Below, in pieces: positions 57,119 through 64,000 of a stretch of 64,000 nt of DNA. The translations under genes and the position numbers were made by a program. The notes below the pieces were generated by a model. The model was not told the DNA's origin. It ran no database searches and saw only the letters and a program-made list of their open reading frames with translations. The stretch is from Agapetus fuscipes (Eukaryota > Arthropoda > Insecta > Trichoptera > Glossosomatidae), in NCBI GenBank assembly GCA_951799405.1, contig OX637351.1:6604251-6668250 (forward strand). The letters are read 5' to 3'. Position 1 is the stretch's first letter, and the number at the start of each line of letters is the position of its first letter.

Positions 57119-57274
57119 AGTTAGTTGAAAAGTTGAAATTAATTATGCACTATAATCGACAGTTCGTTCCAAATTTGCGTCGGAGATGAGTGCGTCTGCT
57201 GATTTTTTTACAATAAACTTAATTATTTATTTCTCTACTGGCCTGCCTACTCGTGCCACGCACGATTACGGCAT

Positions 57275-57600
57275 TCTAGTTTAAAGTTCGGCTTCGCCTT
57301 CACATTTTTCCCCTGTTCTGATTTTTAATAGATCGATGAGAACTGAAAAACAATAAAAAAATATTTGACAGTTTTATGCCAGAATCTCAGGCCAGTTCGT
57401 ACGGCTTTCTATTGTCTAAGAGGTGTTAAAGTTTTAATCCTGCTCGTTCTGACCATTTTTATTTTGCTGGTGATAGTATATTATGTTCGCTCGATCCTTT
57501 CAAAATCTTGTAAGTGATTGTGTGTGCTTCTCCTCGTCGTTTTGCTGGTAATACTTTGTAACCTTCTCAAACACTTAATTGTACATTGAATCCAAAGGCC
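57275..57600 (+). repeat. Repeat family H copy
   Basis: Matches 34430-34995 in opposite orientation with many gaps. Confidence 0.55.
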
Positions 57601-58172
57601 AGCGTTGTTTCTAGAACACCAGATCCTGTAAGAAGATCACAGCGACTGGCAAACCGCTGATTATGCCCATCGGAGCAATGTGCGAAACTATCCAAATAGA
57701 ATCAACCAGATCACGGCTACATAGCCTGAAAAAAATGATTGTTATGTTCCCAAATACTGTTTCCTCTTTTCTCTTTTTGGCTACTATTAGAGTCTTTCTT
57801 CAACCATTTCTAAACCATCAACCATTCGTATATTCATAAGGAAAATATGCTCACAGCATTACAAGCTGATGCTATAAAAAGTTATCTTTTATAGACCTCT
57901 ATATCTACCTTCACCACTACAATTCTACCTTAGAAAGTCTCCTTTACTCTCTGCAAGTGATAACCAAGCGGTTTTGACCTCTGCAACTCCTCTATAGGCG
58001 TGAAGGATTATACCTAACTACAGTTCGTGATCTCTCCACGGATGGATTAGAGCCACTTGCTATATTTCATATCATATTATAAGCGTGCATTAGGGTGCAT
58101 CATAAATACATTTTTGTGCCAACCTGCCTTACGTTTTTTTATAGAAACTTAATAGGTAATATATAATAACCC
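57601..58172. other. No feature recognised
   Basis: Moderate complexity, no frame with a known motif. Confidence 0.35.
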
Positions 58173-58485
58173 GTGTTCCTGTTTCAGGGAAGGTCGGCAA
58201 GAGTTGCAGGTTGTATGTTCATTTAAGATTTAAGTTTTTATATTGTAAGTCCACATGCGGCATGTTTAAGCGCGAACTCATACGTGTCTGCTTGTGAAAA
58301 TGCATAAAATGTGTATCCCCAATGTTACATATCTTTGCAACTAAGATTAGATTAGATAACATTAGAATAAATTGCAATAATAATAATAATCATGACTCAT
58401 CATCAGACATTGGCATAGTGAACCATTTTATTTTTTACAGTATGGGTGGTCAGCCTCATACCAACCTATAAGTCAAGGAAATGGT
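58173..58485. repeat. Family C pieces
   Basis: 58173-58365 plus orientation (5'-truncated); 58420-58485 the opposite end in minus orientation. Confidence 0.7.
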
Positions 58486-58904
58486 GATTTATATTTGTTT
58501 TGAATAAAACAAGGTAAATTGAATATTGTCGGTAACTCATTCCATAAACGGACTTAATTTATTGTGAACCACAAATGCTAAAATATCTTTGCAACTTGGA
58601 TTAGAGATGATCCACCCTATTGTAGAGAGTATCTTGAGTAAGTGTAGCGGTTGTTTCGTCTCTTTGGCGCGCCGCGGTACTGGAATCGTGACCCGCCAGT
58701 TTGCACAGCTCGACCAAGCAACAACCTGTGAACATAAACATGGTTAAACTATAACGGGGGCCGGTATTATAGGCATTCAACATTGCATAACTTAAAACTT
58801 AAAAAAAAATCGAAAATAAAAATAAGGTCCACTCTAATATTTTTTCCATACAAAGTGTTATACGAAAATTCCATACGAAAAATGTAATAGACTGCAGATA
58901 GATT
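58486..58904. other. Spacer with a GC-rich block
   Basis: 58600-58740 has GGCGCGCCGCGG and an open minus frame (CLVELCKLAGHDSSTAARQR) after an acceptor-like TTCACAG. No family recognised. Confidence 0.3.
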
Positions 58905-59135
58905 TGTAGCCACGACACATACTGTAAAAAATGTTTCACTTTACCAATGTCACCTCTGTTTCAGGGAAGGTCGGCAAGAGAGGCAGGGCTTAGTTCATTC
59001 GAGGTTGGGTTTTTATATTGTGGGTCCACATGCGGCATGTGTTAGCGCGAACTTACACATGCCTGCTTGTGGGAATACTTTTAATATGAATCTTTAATAA
59101 TTTATATCTTTGCAGCTTAGATTTAGATTTTAGAC
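58905..59135 (+). repeat. Family C copy
   Basis: Near full length; ends TTTGCAGCTTAGATTTAGAT. Confidence 0.75.
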
Positions 59136-59149
59136 CAAGCTCGTAAAAA

Positions 59150-59215
59150 GTCCGTTCGATAGTTCAGTTGGTAGAAAGCTTGCATTTCATGCCTAGAGCA
59201 AGGGTTCGATCCGTT
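59150..59215 (+). mobile_element. SINE-A head fragment
   Basis: GATAGTTCAGTTGGTAGAAA and GGGTTCGATCC. Confidence 0.6.
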
Positions 59216-59559
59216 CGAAATATATTTGTTTTGGCACGCAAGTGTCACTTTGGTCCTTAACAAGAAATAAAAATAAATTTCTCTGACTTTTTTCTAGAAA
59301 CCTGGCGATGCGACGTGACAATTTTTCTGCCTAATTTAATATTTCTGAGACCATTTTACGGTACCTAGCAGTGTTGAGAATTATTTGAATCATTTCGCAT
59401 TAGAAATATTGAAATTTTGCAATGAAATCTGTTTATAGACGTCACAGTCGATTATTTCTATTAATAAATCCATAAAATCCCCAATAAACGTATTTTACAG
59501 ATAATTTAGAAAAATCACCGTGCTATTTTTATCATATCGTCGTAGAGATAAAAGTGACC
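59216..59559. other. No feature recognised
   Basis: AT-rich spacer. Confidence 0.35.
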
Positions 59560-59584
59560 AACTAAAAAAAAAAATCAGCGCGAG

Positions 59585-59740
59585 AGAGCGATAAAACATG
59601 GCCGCGCGTGAAAAGCTGATGAGCTGTTGATGAAATTCTTCTTACATTTTTTTTATAAAACTTTGTATGAAGAACATCTGACAGCTTTAACATTTGTTCA
59701 CGCGCGGCCATGATTTATTGCTTGCTATAATATACTGATA
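59585..59740. mobile_element. Foldback element
   Basis: AAACATGGCCGCGCGTGAA faces TTCACGCGCGGCCATGATTT about 130 bp away, with inner arms AGCTG / CAGCT and TTCTTC / GAAGAA. Confidence 0.65.
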
Positions 59741-59764
59741 CGATCGCTAAAACAGTCAAGACTT

Positions 59765-60160
59765 TTCTCCCATGGCACCATCTTGTCCTGAAGGCGAGAA
59801 ATCATCTCCTAAGTCTGATGGACCAATCCATAGGATAGTCTGTTTAACTCCATGTATTGGAGAACTTTCCCCTCGACTCTGGGTCCATAGGCATACAACT
59901 TATTGCCCTTGAAACTCTTGAGATCTCAAAAAATATAGATAATAGTGTTAATAGCAAATACCTAGTCCTTCTCCCCTACTAGCAGTACCTGCCCGAAAAA
60001 TCCCACCCACGTTCCCTTTCTTACCTTGAATTTTGATCCTTCCGTTTTTATCTCAGTTAGCCTCTGAAGATGGACGGTTAAATACGATAGCGCTTAGGCA
60101 ATTTAACTCAGAAATGTGAAAATAAAAGTGTATGGTATAAAAAAAATATTTTTAATTAAA
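59765..60160 (+). mobile_element. Penelope-like element 3' fragment, degraded
   Basis: Matches 61520-61870 in inverse orientation (ACAACTTATTGCCCTTGAAA, TCTCCCCTACTAGCAGTACC, AGCGCTTAGGCAATTTAACT). Confidence 0.5.
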
Positions 60161-60204
60161 ATAAAATAAAAATGTGTCATTTATCTGAGAAACCCTTGTT
60201 TTTT

Positions 60205-60522
60205 TTTTATTAAGAAATCCTGTGCGGGAGGCTCCCTAGATTCTAGAGATTCTAGGGGTCTATGACACTTGTAGTGCCGCAGAGATGTACGAGCTTGGTC
60301 GTCGCTACAAAGCGCCAATACTCAAGCAAGACCCAGTTGCTGTAAGGCTGGATGGACCTTTGGTGACCGGTCATCGGTCAAGGTTTATGAATTTTTCAAC
60401 CCAGCGAAGAGCAAATTTAAAAATATAAATGGGATATTTTTTGTGCTCCGCCGGGATTCGAACCCACAACCTTCCTATTCAGAGTCCGCAGTGTTACCAC
60501 TGAGCTACGGAGCGGTTCGTAG
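60205..60522 (-). mobile_element. SINE-B with alternative tail module J
   Basis: B part 60293-60522, tail module 60205-60292 (GGAGGCTCCCTAGATTCTAG, poly-T on plus). Same junction as 47815-48122. Confidence 0.8.
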
Positions 60523-60999
60523 TTGTTTTCAGTTTTATCTCTCAGGTATCGATGTATTTATTTTATGATGCTCTATGAATTCACACCAGTGTAAAATATA
60601 TATCTAGGTGTGTGGCTAAGGAGCCCTAATGGAAGATGCACTTGGCCAATTCTTTCTGTACAACGTGGACATTAAATATTTTAAGTCTGTCTCTCAGCGT
60701 GGGATGGAATTTATGTTAGTTTACGTAAAATAACAACATTTAAAGAGAGATTCGCTGTGGATACTAAGGCACCCACTGATCTCGAAGCAACGCACATATC
60801 ATCAAGAACATACAATCTTATAGGTATCTTGTCCTTTTGTGCGTCGTCTCTGCCATGCTCCTATTTTCGATGATTTTAAAGCTCCTGTTACGCAGAGGAT
60901 CGTGATGTGCATCTGCGTAAATGGCCGTGCGTAAATCAGCTGTCGGTCGATCATGTTACTGCATAGATACACAATATAACATAGCGCTGTATACAGACC
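60523..60999. other. No feature recognised
   Basis: Spacer without coding or repeat match. Confidence 0.35.
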
Positions 61000-61490
61000 G
61001 ATCCGTAGCTCAGTGGTAACAATTCGGACTCTGAATGGAAGGTTGTGGGTTCGAATCCCGGCGGAGCACAAAAAATATACCATTTATATTTTCAAATTTG
61101 CTCTTCGCTGGGTTGAAAAATTCATATACCGTTACCAATGACTGGTCACTAAAAGTCTATCCAGCCTTACAGAAACTGGGTCTTGCTTGAGAATTGGCGC
61201 TTTGTAGTGACAACGAACAAGCTCGTAAAAAGGTCGATAGCTCAATTGGTAGAATGCTTGCATTCCATGCCGAGAGCAAGGGTCGATCTCAAGGTTTACT
61301 CAGCCTTCACAAAAAATGGGAACCAGCCCCCCCCCGGGAGCTGGGAAACCCCCACTTCGAATGAAAGTGATTGGTGTGAGGTCGGCCCCCTTACCCGTAA
61401 AAATAAATAGGTCCCAAATCGCCACATGCGACCCCTTCGGGGATAACGCAGGCATGAAGTTACACTATGTGTGTAGCTTAGTTGCGTTTG
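61000..61490 (+). mobile_element. Full-length B+A dimeric SINE
   Basis: B head TAGCTCAGTGGTAACA and box B GGTTCGAATCCC, body to 61220, then A head AGGTCGATAGCTCAATTGGT with the same deletion after box B as at 52583-53045. Confidence 0.9.
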
Positions 61491-61519
61491 CGTTTATACC
61501 CTAAACCAGTCGTTTTTAT

Positions 61520-61905
61520 TTTTCATTAAAAATAACTTTTTTATACAACACAGTTTTATTTTCACATTTTGAGTTAAATTGCCTAAGCGCTATCGGACTT
61601 TAACCGTACATCTTCAGAGGCTAACTGAGGTAAAAACAAAAGGATCAACAATCAAGGTAGGAAAGAGAAAGTGGGTGGGATTTTTCAGGCAGGTACTGCT
61701 AGTAGGGGAGAAGGACTAGATATTTGCTTATTAATAATATTATCTATGTTGTTTTGGATTTCAAGGGTTTCAAGGGCAATAAGTTGTCTGCCTTTGCACC
61801 CTGAGTGGAGGACCTTTACTCCTGTTGTATCAAAAGAATGGTCGTTTTCTATGCAGTGGTCCGCCATCTCAGAGTACCCAGTCAGACCCCCAAACTGCCC
61901 TTTTA
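61520..61905 (-). mobile_element. Penelope-like element, C-terminal fragment
   Basis: Minus frame MADHCIENDHSFDTTGVKVL then GCKGRQLIALETLEI resembles the end of Penelope-like elements near their GIY-YIG nuclease (H-x-HxFD...LH...R...E..EI). A 3' UTR follows to about 61520. Truncated at its 5' end. Confidence 0.5.
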
Positions 61906-62549
61906 TGTTCGCTTATTCTAAAATTGGTGGATCATGCCATGCCAAAAATTAGGCGTGTTTATTGATTGTTGATTTTTTTGATTACTGTCACTCTTTTTAA
62001 GACCATAAAGTTTAAGATACAAAAACGACAAGCTGAGGGTATAAAGTGCTCTGAAAGTCTTTTGGTTTTAAAAGATTAATTCGATATGAAACTACGATAT
62101 GCTAAAGTAAGAGTGTCAAAAAAATGTATGATTTTAATTTTGGGCTGCCATCCCATATTTAAGCGTTGCGTAGGACGGCTCTGTGTTGCCATAATATGCT
62201 TTATTTATGGTTGTAAGATATGGCAACACGCATGGCCATACTGTAACCCGAGTATAAGTAAAGTGTTTACTTTAAATGTATGGAAACTAAAGGAGTGCCT
62301 CGAGTGAGTGTTGTTACTTTTCATATATTTTTGGTTTACGGATCGGATGAGGTCATGGCCGGATGACCGGCTGCCATATTTGGCTCTGATGGCTATCAAC
62401 AAACTTTTACTTGTTATGCAATGTCAGATAGCTTTTATGGAAAACAAAGAAAACAACTTAACAACTAAGCTTCGCATACTGTGCGACTTCTCACCGCATT
62501 GCTTTGGTGACTGGCCGAAACCGAATATAGCAAATGAATATCCAGAGTC
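61906..62549. other. Spacer with one copy of a 50-bp direct repeat
   Basis: 62190-62243 (ATGCTTTATTTATGGTTGTA, AGATATGGCAACACGCATGG) recurs at 62983-63035. No gene. Confidence 0.4.
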
Positions 62550-62905
62550 ATAATAGGTAAGCGTGGAAGGGGAAGACCTAGAAAAGAATGGATTGATTAG
62601 ATAAGTGAGATTGCGAATGAATGGAATTTACAGAGTGGAAACAAGAGAAGAGCATGCATGAAAAGAGTGATGAAATTAGATGAGATGAAAGAAGTATGCA
62701 GGGACAGAGTCAAGTGGAGGCACTTGTGTGGAGGTACTGGCCACCCCTAGAGGAATGGCGGCAGGATACAAGAACAAGAACAAGATAATAAAAGGAGAGC
62801 TTGTATGAAGAAGGTTTTGACTTTGGATGATATGAAAGATGTATGTGACGATAGAAAGAAATGGCGGTTGATCTGTAATGTTGGCGGCTAGGATTATTGT
62901 TTGTA
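62550..62905 (+). mobile_element. LINE family R, two 3' fragments in tandem
   Basis: 62550-62780 reads GRGRPRKEWIDQISEI and [20 protein letters not shown]; 62790-62905 repeats the same end with KKVLTLDDMKDVCDDRKKWR. Confidence 0.75.
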
Positions 62906-63049
62906 AAATTATAATTTTGGATTCTGTATTTGTTTTAATGTTTATGCATACTATTTTTTGTGATTGAAAAATTCGGACATGCTTTATTTATGGTTTTAAG
63001 ATATGGCAACACGCATGGCCATACTGTATGCCGGTCATATATGTAATGT

Positions 63050-63378
63050 CCGGTTATAGCTCAGGTGGTAGAGTACTTGCATTCCATGCCGTGAGCTCGG
63101 GTTCGAATCCCACCGAGGCGAGGGTGTCAGAAATGATTTTCCGTTTCGGTGTTTATTTCAAACCCCAAAATAAAATACCGGCAAGGCTTACTCAGCCTTC
63201 ACAAGAAATGAATACCAGCGCTCTCGGGAGCTGGGAAACCTCCACTTCAACTGAAGGGGTTGACGTAAGGCCGGCTCCCTTACCTGTAAAAATAAATAGG
63301 TTCAACTCGCCACATGCGACCCCTTCGGGGATAACGCGGCAAGAAGTTACACTAAATGTGTAGCTTAGTTGCGTTATT
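63050..63378 (+). mobile_element. SINE-A copy, full length
   Basis: Box A TAGCTCAGGTGGTAGAGTAC, box B GGGTTCGAATCCCACC, complete body to GTAGCTTAGTTGCG. Confidence 0.9.
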
Positions 63379-63422
63379 TTTTTTTTTGCGAAAAATATGT
63401 AACTTTTTGTATACTCGTATGT

Positions 63423-63575
63423 TCCTCGACCTATAGGTTGGCTGACCACCCATGCTATAGAAAATGGTTCACTTTACCAACGTCACCCCTGTTCCAGGAA
63501 AGTTCGGCAAGAGTTGCAGGGTGTATGTTCATTTGAGGTTTGGGTTTTTATATTGTAAGTCCACATTGCAACTGA
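63423..63575 (+). repeat. Family C copy, 3'-truncated
   Basis: GACCTATAGGTTGGCTGACC to TTTATATTGTAAGTCCACAT. Confidence 0.7.
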
Positions 63576-63799
63576 GATAGTTATTTCACTTTTACTGTCT
63601 CAGAATTAAATCCGTGACCTACCCTGTTTAGACGCGCTGTCACGGTTTAAAAAAAGACATTTCGTAACACCGTCCTGCAGACGATCACTTGGCAATCAAC
63701 TTTTTTGCGTGATAAAATTTGTTTGCCATTTTTAAATGCAGGAAATAGAGGCACGACAAGATCGTGGACTCGTACAACTAATGCACACACGGATAATTT

Positions 63800-64000
63800 G
63801 ACCGGTCCGTAGTCTATTGGTTAACAGTTTTCGCAAATGGAAGGTTGTGGGTTCGAATCCCGGCGGAGCATAAAAAAATACCATTTATATTTTCAATATG
63901 CTCTTGGCTGGGTTAAAAACTTACAAACCTAAAAATCCTTACAGCAACTGGGTCTTGCTTGAGAATTGGCGCTTTCTACAGCGACAACCAAGCTCGCAGA
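63800..64000 (+). mobile_element. SINE-B copy, runs off the window
   Basis: Head GACCGGTCCGTAGTCTATTGG, box B GGTTCGAATCCCGG, body to the right edge. Confidence 0.85.

Overview
This is eukaryotic DNA, almost certainly from an insect and most likely a moth or butterfly. The evidence is split genes with GT/AG introns, GC-rich exons in AT-rich spacers, frequent TACCTACCTA runs, a 5S-rRNA-like segment that resembles insect 5S, and a very dense load of SINEs, LINE 3' ends and palindromic MITEs. The species assignment is inference; nothing here is prokaryotic.

Host genes. (1) Positions 2271-13637, minus: the 5' two thirds of EFTUD2 (Snu114/U5-116K), the GTPase of the U5 snRNP, in 11 exons that keep phase throughout; the rest lies left of the window. 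(2) 15732-17359, plus: a complete two-exon ARL16-like small GTPase, divergent from EFTUD2. (3) 26038-37720, minus: a complete six-exon ZAD plus C2H2 zinc-finger gene (442 aa, eight fingers). (4) Two weaker candidates: a terminal coding exon at 38716-38832 (minus) and a first coding exon at 40065-40098 (plus). From about 40.1 kb to the right edge I see no further host coding sequence, only layered repeats.

The most striking element is a recent Ty3/gypsy-type LTR retrotransposon at 18336-25595 (minus). It has two 517-bp LTRs that look identical, a 4-bp ATAT target duplication and intact gag and pol. Gag starts with a SAP-like motif and a long coiled coil. Pol continues past the integrase into about 220 extra residues that I read as a TARG1/OARD1-type macrodomain (ADP-ribose-binding fold) followed by a CCCH zinc finger. 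This ADP-ribose module on a retrotransposon polyprotein is my leading candidate for an undescribed system.

A second theme is tandem duplication of exon pieces together with their splice sites, seen four times in two genes. EFTUD2 has 16 copies of a 143-bp exon-plus-donor unit (91-2378), about eight 83-bp units derived from an exon-plus-acceptor (5870-6660), and a 42-bp exon fragment (10887-10928). The zinc-finger gene has two extra exon-plus-donor units (30255-30572).

A third theme is modular SINEs. Two tRNA-derived families (called A and B here) occur singly and as B+A dimers. B also occurs with a 5S-like left head and with a tail shared with a LINE in this window. A third tRNA-Leu/Ser-like SINE head carries the likely poly(A) signal of ARL16. 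A repeat with a (GATTA)n-like end (family C) is the commonest element and is itself cut by younger insertions. The remainder is LINE 3' fragments (CR1/L2-like, RTE-like), Penelope-like fragments, Tigger/pogo remnants and foldback MITEs. Repeat family letters (A-L) are labels local to this annotation.
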